From assembly GCA_041690255.1 (NCBI GenBank), contig JAWLHU010000010.1, positions 192,089 through 256,088 of the forward strand: a stretch of 64,000 nt of DNA, given 5' to 3'. How positions within the stretch are numbered: position 1 is the stretch's first letter; each line of letters opens with the position of its first letter. The notes under the pieces are model-generated. The model saw only the letters and a list, made by a program, of their open reading frames with translations. It searched no databases and had not been told where the DNA came from. A program made the position numbers and the translations under genes. Of the stretch, positions 16,834 through 24,819 are shown piece by piece. Origin of the DNA: JAWLHU01 sp041690255. Its GTDB lineage: Bacteria; Bacillota; Sulfobacillia; Symbiobacteriales; Symbiobacteriaceae.

Positions 16834-17301
16834 TTAGAGCTGGTTGCGCAGTTCCTCGCGCGCCTTGCGCACGGCCAGCGCTGCCTTCTGGGTCTCCACC
16901 GAGAGCCGCTCCAGGTCCGGCTGCGTCCGGGCAAAGAGCTCGTCGGCCCACTCCAGGGCGTTCTGGCGAATCTCGCGGGCCACCCGCTTCGCCTGGTCGA
17001 TCAACTCGTCAGCCTGCGACTGCGCCTCCTTGGCGACGGCTGCCTCGCTGGTCAGCTTGGCAGCGAGGGCCTGCGCCTCCCGCACCGTCTGCTCAGCCTG
17101 CTCGCGCGTCTCCCGGAGGATCGCCTCCCGGTCCCGGGCGACCCGGTTTGCCTCCCGTACCTCCTGGGGCACGATCTCGCGCATCTCGTCGATCAGGGCC
17201 AACAGATCATCGGGATCGAGCAGAATCTTGCCGGTAAGCGGCACCTTGGTCGCCTGCGAGACCAGATCCTCCAGGCGATCAATCAGCGCCATGATCTCCA
17301 T
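16834..17301 (-). CDS. coiled-coil protein (ATP synthase b-subunit-like helix), function unknown
   Basis: A 155-residue, almost entirely helical protein. Residues 1-45 (MALIDRLEDLVSQATKVPL; LLDPDDLLALIDEMREIVP) form a conserved head, and residues 45-155 a long charged coiled coil rich in Ala, Glu, Arg and Gln. The head is reminiscent of conserved Firmicutes proteins found beside coaD. The start ATG 17301 follows AGGAGGG by seven bases; an internal ATG three codons later is possible. It resembles DivIVA-like or F-type b-subunit helices only in composition. It may be a cytoplasmic scaffold, which is an inference. Confidence 0.8.
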   Translation of the reverse strand: MEIMALIDRLEDLVSQATKVPLTGKILLDPDDLLALIDEMREIVPQEVREANRVARDREAILRETREQAEQTVREAQALAAKLTSEAAVAKEAQSQADELIDQAKRVAREIRQNALEWADELFARTQPDLERLSVETQKAALAVRKAREELRNQL

Positions 17302-17334
17302 GGCATAACCCTCCTGCTATCTACAACTAGGCAA

Positions 17335-17820
17335 TTAGTGATCAGCAAACTTGGCACGAAGACGGGCGCCGACGCCGGCAGGCACCATGCCTTCCGTATT
17401 GCGCCCGAAGGAGGCCAACTCCCGAACGATGGATGAGGAGAGATAAGAGTACTCCTTGCGGCTCATGAGGAAGTAGGTCTCGATCTCGGAATCGAGGTCG
17501 CGATTGACCATGCCCATCTGCCACTCGTACTCGAAGTCTTGGATCGGGCGGAGCCCCTTCACGATCGCCTGCGCACCGTGGGCACGGGCGACATCTACCA
17601 GTAATCCTTGCGCGGTCAGCACACTGACATTCGGGATATGGGCAAGCGCCTCGCCCAGCATCTCCAGCCGCTCCTGCACCGTAAAGAGGGGACTCTTTCG
17701 CGGGTTGGTCAGAACTGCCACAAGCACGTGATCGAAGGTTCGGGCGGCTCTCTCAATGACATCGATATGCCCACAGGTCACGGGATCGAAGCTCCCGGGG
17801 CAAATAGCTTTCCTCAACAC
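17335..17820 (-). CDS. coaD: phosphopantetheine adenylyltransferase
   Basis: A 161-residue enzyme that adenylates 4'-phosphopantetheine in coenzyme A synthesis. The nucleotidyltransferase motif GSFDPVTCGHIDVIERA holds the T/HxGH-type residues (here TCGH), and the second site EYSYLSSSIVRELA carries the conserved SSS-x-VRE. Length is standard. It is 12 bp downstream of rsmD, as in B. subtilis. Confidence 0.97.
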   Translation of the reverse strand: MLRKAICPGSFDPVTCGHIDVIERAARTFDHVLVAVLTNPRKSPLFTVQERLEMLGEALAHIPNVSVLTAQGLLVDVARAHGAQAIVKGLRPIQDFEYEWQMGMVNRDLDSEIETYFLMSRKEYSYLSSSIVRELASFGRNTEGMVPAGVGARLRAKFADH

Positions 17821-17832
17821 GTCTGCCTCCCG

Positions 17833-18411
17833 CTACTCGAGGGCCAGGCCCCTGTAGATGGATAGTACGGTCTCCCCAAAGACTAATTCCCTAAACTTGG
17901 TCAGTCCTCCTGCCTGATCTGCAAGCGGAACTGTATCTGGGATGGGGTCCTTTCCGTGGTGCTCGCAGATGACCCATCCACCCTCCGCCAGCAGCCCGTG
18001 CTTTGCGATCAGATCCAGAGCGGCGGGGACGAGTCCCTGACCGTAGGGCGGATCCACAAAGATCAGGTCGAAGCGGCGCTGCCGCTGGGCCAGGTCCGCC
18101 ACCGCTGCACGGGCATCGCGCCGCAGCAGCTCGGCCCGGTTCTGCAGCCCGGTGTAGGCCAGGTTCTCCTCGACCACCTTCAAATGCGGGGTCATCAATT
18201 CGACAAAGACGCAAGAGTTCGCACCCCGGCTCAGCGCTTCAATGCCGACGTTGCCGGAGCCGGCAAAGAGATCGAGAAAGTCGGCATCGGCCACACGCTG
18301 CCCGATCACATTGAAGAGCGACTCCTTCACCCGATCAGAGGTCGGCCGGATATCACGCCCCTTGACCGTCTTGAGCGGCTTTCCTTTGGCGGAACCCGTA
18401 ATCACACGCAT
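17833..18411 (-). CDS. rsmD: 16S rRNA (guanine(966)-N2)-methyltransferase
   Basis: A 192-residue SAM-dependent methyltransferase for the small-subunit rRNA. The start ATG 18411 gives MRVITGSAKGKPLKT, the classic RsmD N-terminus; the longer open frame is not supported. The target-binding RPTSDRVKESLFN, the SAM-binding FLDLFAGSGNVGIEALSRG and the catalytic VDPPYGQG are all present. It overlaps nothing and starts divergently from splB. Confidence 0.96.
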   Translation of the reverse strand: MRVITGSAKGKPLKTVKGRDIRPTSDRVKESLFNVIGQRVADADFLDLFAGSGNVGIEALSRGANSCVFVELMTPHLKVVEENLAYTGLQNRAELLRRDARAAVADLAQRQRRFDLIFVDPPYGQGLVPAALDLIAKHGLLAEGGWVICEHHGKDPIPDTVPLADQAGGLTKFRELVFGETVLSIYRGLALE

Positions 18412-18503
18412 CTCGCTCACCCTTTGCTCTTGTTCCCACAAATCGACGGCGCCATGCCGCAACCCGCCTTGCTACCTCGGGGCAGAATAAGAGGAAAGGA
18501 GGC

Positions 18504-19538
18504 ATGGCTGTGGAGCAGTTTTGGCCCGAGCGACTCGTCGTGGAAGATGGCGCCCTGGAGTACCCCATGGGCCGTGCAGTCTACGATCAACTCCGCCAGG
18601 CGGGCGTGCCGGTGGAGCATCTCCCCGCCTCCGGGCGGTCGAAGGCGCTGGCAAAGGCCACCACCCCCCGGGGCTACCAGGCGGCCAAGCGCGTCCTCGT
18701 CCTGGCGGTCCAGAAGAAGCTGGAGTTCGAGTCCTGCCGCCCTTCGGCGGACTATCACCTGCCGCTGGCGGGCGGTTGCCCCGGGGCCTGCCAGTACTGC
18801 TACCTGGCCTCCACCTTTGATATGAAGCCATTCGTCCGCCTCTACGTAAACCTGGATGAGATCCTGGCCGAAGCGGCTGACCGGATCCGGATCAAGGCGC
18901 CGGAAGTCACCTTCTTTGAGGGCTCCTCGACCTCGGACACCCTCGCCCTGGAGCACCTGGGCGGCTCGATCGGCCGGTGCGTCGAGTTCTTCGCCGGCCA
19001 GGAGCACGGACGTTTTCGTTTCGTCACCAAGTTTAACACGGTAGACGGCCTCTTGCACCTGGATCATCGGGGACACACCAAAATCCGGTTCTCGATCAAC
19101 TCGCCCCACGTGATCCGGCTCTTCGAGCAGCATACCGCCTCGCTGGATGAGCGGATCGAAGCCGCCCGCAAGGTGGCCGATGCCGGCTACCCGCTGGGGA
19201 TCATCCTGGCGCCGATCATGCGCCACGAGAACTGGCTCGAGGGCTACTCCGAGGCGCTGGACCGCCTGGCCGAGGGGCTGGGGCCGCACGCGGATCGGGC
19301 GGTCACCTTCGAGCTGATCCAGCACCGCTTCACCCCGAAGACGAAGCGGGTGATCCTCGCCGCCTACCCCAAGACGCAGTTGCCGCTGGATGAGTCGAAG
19401 CGAGTGTTGAAGGCCGGCAAGTTCCCCGGAGCCGGCAAGTACGTCTACCCCAAGGATGAGGCCACAGAGATCGAGGCGTTCATGGCGATGTCGATCCGGG
19501 AACGCTTCCCGGCGGCGACGATCGAGTATTTCACCTGA
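18504..19538 (+). CDS. splB: spore photoproduct lyase
   Basis: A 344-residue radical-SAM DNA repair enzyme that splits the spore photoproduct formed by UV in dormant spores. The iron-sulfur motif is CPGACQYC (Cys-x3-Cys-x2-Cys) near residue 90, followed by the substrate-domain blocks FVTKFNTVDGLL and IRFSINSPHVI. The ribosome site AGGAAAGGAGG lies upstream of ATG. The length agrees with SplB. It implies that the host forms spores. It is followed by two hairpins at 19561-19586 and 19668-19696. Confidence 0.96.
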   Translation: MAVEQFWPERLVVEDGALEYPMGRAVYDQLRQAGVPVEHLPASGRSKALAKATTPRGYQAAKRVLVLAVQKKLEFESCRPSADYHLPLAGGCPGACQYCYLASTFDMKPFVRLYVNLDEILAEAADRIRIKAPEVTFFEGSSTSDTLALEHLGGSIGRCVEFFAGQEHGRFRFVTKFNTVDGLLHLDHRGHTKIRFSINSPHVIRLFEQHTASLDERIEAARKVADAGYPLGIILAPIMRHENWLEGYSEALDRLAEGLGPHADRAVTFELIQHRFTPKTKRVILAAYPKTQLPLDESKRVLKAGKFPGAGKYVYPKDEATEIEAFMAMSIRERFPAATIEYFT

Positions 19539-19560
19539 TGATGCAGCCGGCAATGGCAAA

Positions 19561-19586
19561 GGGAGCGATCGGCATCGATCGCTCCC
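19561..19586 (+). terminator. inverted repeat after splB
   Basis: GGGAGCGATCG and CGATCGCTCCC form a perfect 11-bp stem with a 4-base loop, 22 bp after the splB stop codon. No T-run follows directly, so it may be a 3' stabiliser rather than the terminator. Confidence 0.55.
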
Positions 19587-19667
19587 GGAGGACTCACGGT
19601 ATATGCCATGCCCATCGGGGGGAAAGATAGTACGGGCTCTTCCTCCGTTCAATCTCCTCTCCCTTTT

Positions 19668-19696
19668 GGGCAGTGCTGGGCGCTGCCCCTTTTTTT
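19668..19696 (+). terminator. Rho-independent terminator after splB
   Basis: GGGCAG...CTGCCC stem followed by CTTTTTTT on the plus strand. It ends the splB transcript against the convergent SLH/3D gene. Confidence 0.8.
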
Positions 19697-20732
19697 ATGG
19701 CAGCAGCCAGACCTTGCGAGGCTGTAAGCCAAAGGTGAGGGCTACCTCGTGCGGCTCCCAGGAGAAGAGGTCGATCCGGTTGCCCTTGATCGCGCCGCCG
19801 ATATCGACCGCCACGGCGTAGCCATAGCCCTCCACGTAGAGAAGGGTCCCGAGGGGAATCACGTTCGGATCCACCGCAACCGCCCCATGACGGACGGTGA
19901 CACCGGTGTAGGTAATGTTACCAACGCCGGGCTCGCCGGTCGTGTACTTGGATGCCACCAGATCCATGCTGCTCCTGAACCAGATCGTCTGCCCATCCAC
20001 CTGGACCGACTGGAGCTCCTCGGCATCCAGGATCACCCGGCTGATCAGGGCAGCGGCCTCCGCTCGGGTCGCCACCTGCTTCGGGCGGAGCGTGGCATCG
20101 GTATACCCGGCCAGGATCCCCTCTTTCAGGGCCAGCGCCAGGGGTGGCTTGGCGTAGTAGTCGATCTGATTGCGGTCGGTATAGGGTGCCAGGGCCTCGT
20201 TGATCTCGCTCCAGCTCTGCTGGTGAGCGGCCCACCGCTTGCCGAGGGCCCGGATGATGATCGTGAAGAGCTGCTCACGGGTGACCGGCTGCTCGGGAGC
20301 CGCCAGGTCTCCGCCCACCCCCTCGGCTATGGCCATCTGGAAGGCATGCTCGACGTACGGGGCATACCAGGCCTCGCAGGGGACGTCCTGAAAACGCGCC
20401 CGGCACTTGCCGCCGGTGTCAATGCGGCGGGCGATCAGGACCATCTTGAACAACTCGCCCCGCAGCACCGGCTCCTCCGGCCGGAAGAGGGCCTCAGGGG
20501 TCCACGAGACCACGCCGGCCTTGACCAGCTTCTCCACCTGGGGCTGGGCCCAGTGGGTGGCGGGCAGGTCCGCGAAGAAGCCGAACTCCGGAGCGGGGGC
20601 AGGGGCTGCTGGCTTCTCGGCCTGGGTGGCGGGAGGGGGCTGCGTCGGTTCGGTGGCGGCGGCGGCAGGCTGCAGGCTTCCGGCGGACAGGGTCAGTGCC
20701 AGCAGCGCCGCGGTCATCCATCGTCTGAACAT
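19695..20732 (-). CDS. secreted protein with SLH domains and a 3D (cell-wall hydrolase-like) domain
   Basis: The start is ATG 20732 (MFRRWMTAALLALTLSAG), after AGGAGG; the frame upstream is only translated repeat. A signal peptide (cut after AAAA near residue 25) and a Pro/Ala linker lead to about three S-layer-homology repeats (LPATHWAQPQVEKLVKAGVV; AWYAPYVEHAFQMAIAEGV; LALALKEGILAGYTDATLRP). The C-terminal 90 residues form a 3D domain: VRHGAVAVDPNVIPLGTLLYV, VAVDIGGAIKGNRIDLF, with the conserved Asp residues of the double-psi barrel. Such proteins bind secondary wall polymer and may cut peptidoglycan. 345 residues. Confidence 0.9.
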   Translation of the reverse strand: MFRRWMTAALLALTLSAGSLQPAAAATEPTQPPPATQAEKPAAPAPAPEFGFFADLPATHWAQPQVEKLVKAGVVSWTPEALFRPEEPVLRGELFKMVLIARRIDTGGKCRARFQDVPCEAWYAPYVEHAFQMAIAEGVGGDLAAPEQPVTREQLFTIIIRALGKRWAAHQQSWSEINEALAPYTDRNQIDYYAKPPLALALKEGILAGYTDATLRPKQVATRAEAAALISRVILDAEELQSVQVDGQTIWFRSSMDLVASKYTTGEPGVGNITYTGVTVRHGAVAVDPNVIPLGTLLYVEGYGYAVAVDIGGAIKGNRIDLFSWEPHEVALTFGLQPRKVWLLP

Positions 20733-20796
20733 AGGGTCCTCCTTCTCCTGGCTGGGATAGGAGAGGGATTCCACATCCACGGCTGTCGATCCTGCT

Positions 20797-20993
20797 GGTC
20801 TCCTCCACCGGGTCTCCACCGGGTCTCCACCGGGTCCCCACCGGCTCCCCACCGGCTCTCCACCGGGTCTCCACCGGGTCTGCACCGGGTCCCCACCAGC
20901 TCCTCACCGGCTCCTCACCTGCTCCCCACCTGCTCCCCACCAGCTCCTCACCGGCTCCCCACCTGCTCCTCACCAGCTCCTCACCAGCTCCTC
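20797..20993. repeat. 11-bp tandem repeat array (TCTCCACCGGG / GCTCCCCACCT variants), about 17-18 copies
   Basis: The unit changes along the array from TCTCCACCGGG to GCTCCTCACCA and GCTCCCCACCT, but the 11-bp period is kept throughout. The last variants equal the unit of the array at 3385-3540. It lies directly upstream of the SLH/3D gene, so it could lie in its leader or promoter region. Confidence 0.88.
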
Positions 20994-21113
20994 TGTCACT
21001 GCGGGTATCTGTCCCTTGGCACTCCTCGCCCGCCGAGGCAGAACGTCCTCGGCGCTTTTGGGGTTCGACTGCGGCCCAGTTCTTGAAGGTGGAACGGCCA
21101 CCGCTGGACATTC

Positions 21114-21230
21114 TGTTCCGGAGTGGTATGTGAGATTACGGTCCGTTCGTGAGGGAAGCAGGATTCCGCTACTTTTTCCCGAGGGCGAGAAACTCTCCGG
21201 GAATTCCTAGTGGAACCGGGCTGGCAGAGC
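21114..21230. repeat. intergenic repeat element, copy 1 (intact)
   Basis: The block beginning TTCCGGAGTGGTATGTGAGA and ending with GGAACCGGGCTGGCAGAGCG recurs at 21970-22272 in an interrupted form. About 70 bp of the first part are nearly identical in both. It has no coding frame and lies just beyond the terminator of the 21276-21836 gene. Confidence 0.75.
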
Positions 21231-21233
21231 GCC

Positions 21234-21266
21234 GGCCCCCGTGCTGGATCTGCCAGCACGGGGGCT
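21234..21266 (-). terminator. terminator hairpin after the 21276-21836 gene
   Basis: GCCCCCGTGCTGG and CCAGCACGGGGGC form a 13-bp perfect stem nine bases beyond the stop codon. Confidence 0.7.
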
Positions 21267-21275
21267 CGTTCTGCC

Positions 21276-21836
21276 TCACTTAGACTCGGGTTTCTCCTTG
21301 TCTTTGGGACTGCTCGTCTCGAAGTGCTTGGTATCACGGGGCTGCTTCAGGTTGATCATCAGGGCCGGCTTGACCGGGGTCTTGTCGTCTGCCGGGACCA
21401 GGTCAAAGCGCACCGCCAGCCCAGGTTCCCGACTCACCTTCATCCTTGCGAAGAGCTTCCGCATATTGATCCAGGTTCGGCTCTCGGCCCGCTTTATCTC
21501 CAAGCCCAGGGGGTCATTGGGATGGGTTGTCCATATGTAGACGCAGGTGCCGTTCACGAACCCCGCCACCCGGAGCCGCTTTAACTGGCCGTTCTGCAGG
21601 TGGTCCGGAGCAGCGATCTCGGTCAGCGCCTCCTCCCCGGCCACAAAGAACTCCCAGATGGCCGGGGACTTGAGCCATCCGCCCGGGGCATACTGATTAT
21701 GCTGGACGATCTTCGTGTCGGTGACGGCGTCCATGATCAGCTCGCCCTGATCCGCTTCGGCGGGCGGGGTAACCGGACTCTCTCCAGAGGGCTGCGCAGC
21801 GCCGGCAGCCTGCTTCTCATCCGGATCGTTCGCCAT
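21276..21836 (-). CDS. conserved hypothetical protein, paralogue of 2528-3247
   Basis: A 186-residue protein starting at ATG 21836, where AGGAAGTGGGAGC matches the leader of the paralogue exactly. The core (GELIMDAVTDTKIVQHNQ; GGWLKSP; FFVAGEEALTEI; GLEIKRAESRTWINMRKL) aligns with residues of the other copy; only a short Lys/Glu/Ser tail replaces its long Lys/Asp tail. No signal peptide, membrane helix or known motif is seen. It is soluble and probably cytoplasmic. Function unknown; retention of two diverged copies suggests it is expressed and useful. Confidence 0.8.
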   Translation of the reverse strand: MANDPDEKQAAGAAQPSGESPVTPPAEADQGELIMDAVTDTKIVQHNQYAPGGWLKSPAIWEFFVAGEEALTEIAAPDHLQNGQLKRLRVAGFVNGTCVYIWTTHPNDPLGLEIKRAESRTWINMRKLFARMKVSREPGLAVRFDLVPADDKTPVKPALMINLKQPRDTKHFETSSPKDKEKPESK

Positions 21837-21969
21837 GCTCCCACTTCCTCGCAAGCTTGGACTTTCTTGGATCTGCCTGCTACTCACATGATACCATCAA
21901 GCGTTTGTACGTTCAAGAGTTTTTTATCATAATCTTGATCATTTTGTGGGGAGCGCTGACCAGCGACCA

Positions 21970-22272
21970 CTGTTACGGAGTGGTATGTGAGATTGCGGTC
22001 CGTTCGTGAGGGAAGCAGGATTCCGTAACTTTTTTCCGAGGGCGAGCTCAGGCCAATCGGAAAATCGTTGCGGAACCATAGATTTGAAGGGCCTGCTCAC
22101 CGCGCGAATCGCTCCTGTGGGGCCTCAGAGGGCGCATATTGGCCCGGACGGGGCCGAAAACCGGTGGTACGGTCACCCTCGGACCCTATTCTTGCGGTTT
22201 CCGCTACGTATTTCCATCTGGGGCGAGTAACTCTCCGGAAATTGCTAGCGGAACCCGGCCGGCGGAGCGCCC
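21970..22272. repeat. intergenic repeat element, copy 2 (interrupted)
   Basis: 21970-22046 matches the first part of the element at 21114, and 22226-22272 (CTCTCCGGAAATTGCTAGCG onward) matches its last part. The roughly 180 bp between contain a further degenerate copy of the tail (GGAAAATCGTTGCGGAACC) and no gene. This looks like an insertion or a partial internal duplication. Confidence 0.65.
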
Positions 22273-22525
22273 TGGCCATTCACAGGGGTAACCGGATCCC
22301 AGCATAATGGCCCTGAAAGGCAGAAATCCGACCGAGTCTTCACATAGCAACGCTGCCACTCATGCATGGATATGCACGATCACACAGCACGAGCCCCACC
22401 TCTGTGGGTCAGCGAATCTGCCAGGATGGGGTAAGCCTCAGACGCCAATGAGAACCCCGCCTTCGGACACGCACCGGGCCCGGACTGGGCGGCGAGCCCC
22501 CGAGCCGGGGAAGGCGCGCATGAAG
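22273..22525. other. intergenic region with no recognised feature
   Basis: About 250 bp with lower GC than the neighbours and no family-like frame on either strand. Nothing else is seen here before the methyltransferase terminator. Confidence 0.5.
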
Positions 22526-22570
22526 AGGGGCCGCCCCGGGCAGATCACTGCTCCATGGGACGGCCCCCCT
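22526..22570 (-). terminator. hairpin after the D12-class methyltransferase gene
   Basis: GGGGCCG on the left pairs with CGGCCCC on the right, with an imperfect middle, just after the stop codon of the gene at 22576-23643. There is no clear T-run. Confidence 0.45.
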
Positions 22571-22575
22571 GATCC

Positions 22576-23643
22576 CTATCTCACCTTGCAGTAGAAGAGT
22601 CGCTCCACGATCGGCCGGCGCCCTGACCGCCCGGCACCGTTGCCGAAGATGCTGTACTCGCGCGTGTAGACCTTGACCTCCCCGCGGGCCTCCAGGGCTT
22701 CCAGGATCGCCTCGTCGGGGACGATCCCCTCGTTGTTGTACGAGAGCAGGATATGCCTCGCCTGCGCCAGCCTCAGCAGCCTGGTCAGATGCTCCGTGGC
22801 GGTGCGACGGCGGGAGTAGGGACTCTTCAACCGATCCCGGTCAAACTTCCGGGTCTTGCCGTGAAGGACCGGCCTCTCCCATCGGGCGATGTTCTCGAGC
22901 ACGTGATAGTTGTCCACATACTGTCGCTGGTTGTAGGGCGGATCGAGGTAGAGCAGGTCGGTCTCGATCTCCCCGATCACCTGGTCCGCATCGGCGCAGA
23001 TCGCCCGGGAGCCGGTCGACTCCACCACATGGGGCAGACCCAACTCCAGCGGCTTGTAGACCATCATGTCGACCAGGTGGGTTCCCTTCTGACTGTACGG
23101 TGTGGCGCCGAGGTGTTTGAGGAAGGCATCGTACTGCCCACAGGTGTTGGCCACCTTGTCCGCGGCGTAGAGCAGGCTGGTCAGCAGCACCGCCTCCTCC
23201 TGCTCTCCGATCCGCCCGCTCCGGCGCCACCGGGCAATCCGCTCCCGGATCGCATCGATCCGCCCCGCGTTCTCCTGCGTGAAGTAGCTGTCGCCAAACT
23301 CGTGGTAGCAGTACCCCTGCTCCGGGCGCAGCCCATCCAGCTCACCGATCAGGCGTGCGGTGCGATCCCAGTCGATCTCTCCGGGGCGCCCACCGAGAAA
23401 GCAGCGCAGCGCCAGGTAGTTGTGGTAGAGGTAGTCGCCGGCCAGCACCTCCCACCCGCGGCTGGCGAAGTGGTAGGCGACAACGCCGCTCCCGGCGAAG
23501 GGATCGGCCATGCGGCGGGCCTCCGGAGCCTGCTCCGCCACCACGCCCGCAATGAAGTCCAAGAGGTTATACTTGGAGCCGATATACTTCCTATTCTGGA
23601 CATGGAGCGGCTTGAGTTGAACCGCCAGTTGCCGAACGGCCAC
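22576..23643 (-). CDS. DNA adenine-N6 methyltransferase, D12 class (orphan)
   Basis: A 355-residue SAM-dependent DNA methyltransferase. Motif X is NRKYIGSKYNLLDFI near the N-terminus, motif I is ADPFAGSGVVAYHFA, and the catalytic motif IV is LLYLDPPYNQRQY, in the order of the alpha/D12 (Dam-like) class that methylates adenine N6. The specificity region lies between motifs I and IV. It starts 16 bp after the second methyltransferase, so the two are co-transcribed. No restriction endonuclease is seen in the window, so they look like an orphan pair or the modification half of a lost system. Two enzymes would be needed to modify both strands of an asymmetric site. Confidence 0.9.
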   Translation of the reverse strand: MAVRQLAVQLKPLHVQNRKYIGSKYNLLDFIAGVVAEQAPEARRMADPFAGSGVVAYHFASRGWEVLAGDYLYHNYLALRCFLGGRPGEIDWDRTARLIGELDGLRPEQGYCYHEFGDSYFTQENAGRIDAIRERIARWRRSGRIGEQEEAVLLTSLLYAADKVANTCGQYDAFLKHLGATPYSQKGTHLVDMMVYKPLELGLPHVVESTGSRAICADADQVIGEIETDLLYLDPPYNQRQYVDNYHVLENIARWERPVLHGKTRKFDRDRLKSPYSRRRTATEHLTRLLRLAQARHILLSYNNEGIVPDEAILEALEARGEVKVYTREYSIFGNGAGRSGRRPIVERLFYCKVR

Positions 23644-23659
23644 GCCGTGCCTCCTCCCC

Positions 23660-24502
23660 CTAGGGCTTCCGCAGGATCAGGATATTCTGGTGGGTCATGG
23701 AGGGAATGAACTCGTAGAGATAGCCGTAGACGTTCAGCCGCTTGGACACGTCATACCAGATCAGGTTGGCCTTCATGGTCAGATCCAGGTCCTGCAGCAG
23801 GTTGGCCAGCAGGGCCGAGAGCATATGGTAGCGCCCGGAGTGGTACATATCGCCGATGAAGACGGCCATGTACCCCTTCGGCTTCAGGACACGCCGGGCC
23901 TGGCTGAAGACCTCGCCCATGAGGGTGAGCCACTCCTCCTGCCCCCCGACGCCGATCACCTCTGCTTCCGCCTCCTCCCCCGCGAACGGGGAGAGCTTGG
24001 AGTTCCGGCGCTCGGTCGCAGCGCCGCCCGCCCGCTTAAACTTCCCCTTGGAGCGACGCCGGCGGTCCATATCCCAGTAGGGGACATCGGTCAGGACGAA
24101 ATCAGCGGAGTCCGCGGCAAACCGCTTCAGCACCTGCCGGCTGTCGCCGCAGTGCACCTCCTGCGGGGCGATCCCCTCCAGACGGCAGACCTCCTGGTAG
24201 ATCTCGATCCAGCGAGGGTTCAGCTCCACGCCGGCGGCCTCGCGCCCGCTGATCGTCGCGCCAAGAAGCGTCCCGCCGACCCCGGCGAAGGGGTCCAGGA
24301 CCCGTTGTCCTGCCTTGGTGAAGGTCCGAATCAGTTCCGCACAGAGCTCGGGCGGCTTCTGTCCCCCGTGTTGGCTTCGCAGTGGTAGTTGGAAGGAGGG
24401 TGGATAGGCCTTGTTGATCACCGAGCGGGTGGAGAAGACCCACTCCTTGCCGGTCAGATCGTTCAGCCGGTTCCCGGTATGGTAGATTCCGCGGTCCCCC
24501 AT
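23660..24502 (-). CDS. DNA methyltransferase (N6-adenine/N4-cytosine type), first of a tandem pair
   Basis: A protein of about 280 residues when started at ATG 24502 (MGDRGIYHTGNRLNDL). It has the pre-motif HGGQKPPELCAELIRTF, motif I as VLDPFAGVGGTLLGA, an acidic ribose-binding VELNPRW, and motif IV as LTDVPYWD. DVPYW replaces the usual DPPY, and motif I precedes motif IV, unlike the common beta class. Later blocks (GYMAVFIGDMYHSGRYH; FIPSMTHQNILILRKP) fit the N6/N4 family. The start lacks a clear ribosome site; a longer frame reaches 24580 but would run into the CAATG array. Confidence 0.85.
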   Translation of the reverse strand: MGDRGIYHTGNRLNDLTGKEWVFSTRSVINKAYPPSFQLPLRSQHGGQKPPELCAELIRTFTKAGQRVLDPFAGVGGTLLGATISGREAAGVELNPRWIEIYQEVCRLEGIAPQEVHCGDSRQVLKRFAADSADFVLTDVPYWDMDRRRRSKGKFKRAGGAATERRNSKLSPFAGEEAEAEVIGVGGQEEWLTLMGEVFSQARRVLKPKGYMAVFIGDMYHSGRYHMLSALLANLLQDLDLTMKANLIWYDVSKRLNVYGYLYEFIPSMTHQNILILRKP

Positions 24503-24565
24503 GTCGACATGGTGGGACGCCAATCCCTCACGCCGTGCTTCCGTAACCAGAGCGCAGCACCTCCC

Positions 24566-24738
24566 GCAATGCAATGGCAAGCCGGCGCCAGGGGATCAAT
24601 GTGACCCCATTGGCGCAATGAGAACCCACGACAGCAATGGCATCCCTGCAATGGGCGCCAATGTCATTGGCTCACATCATACTATACCCCAAGTGATCAA
24701 TGGTGTAAAGAACCATTGGCGCAATGCAATGGCATTGG
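24566..24738. repeat. dense CAATG/CATTG motif array between the methyltransferases and gpr
   Basis: Within about 170 bp there are 14 CAATG or CATTG pentamers, seven of them as GCAATG on the plus strand (24566, 24571, 24615, 24634, 24648, 24721, 24726). Random expectation for GCAATG is far below one. Spacing is irregular, so it is not a simple tandem repeat. The array occupies the shared upstream region of the divergent methyltransferase operon and gpr. GCAATG is the known recognition sequence of the BsrDI restriction-modification system, which also uses two methyltransferases. Confidence 0.85.
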
Positions 24739-24819
24739 TCGGGAAGGGGTGAGCGTGCGTATGGCAGCCTCTGCCTCCGGTGAGAATAGGAGCAAGCAGC
24801 AGATTGTGAGGTGTGGACG

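Noticed and set aside
18417..19652. 411-codon minus-strand frame over splB
   Set aside because: Shadow of splB, whose radical-SAM cluster and full length are clear on the plus strand.
22307..22594. 95-codon plus-strand frame between the repeat element and the methyltransferase terminator
   Set aside because: No ribosome site, no family resemblance, and it runs into the methyltransferase terminator hairpin.
24541..24740. CRISPR or iteron origin for the CAATG array
   Set aside because: Spacing is irregular, there are no spacer/repeat units, and no replication gene or DnaA-type box is next to it.
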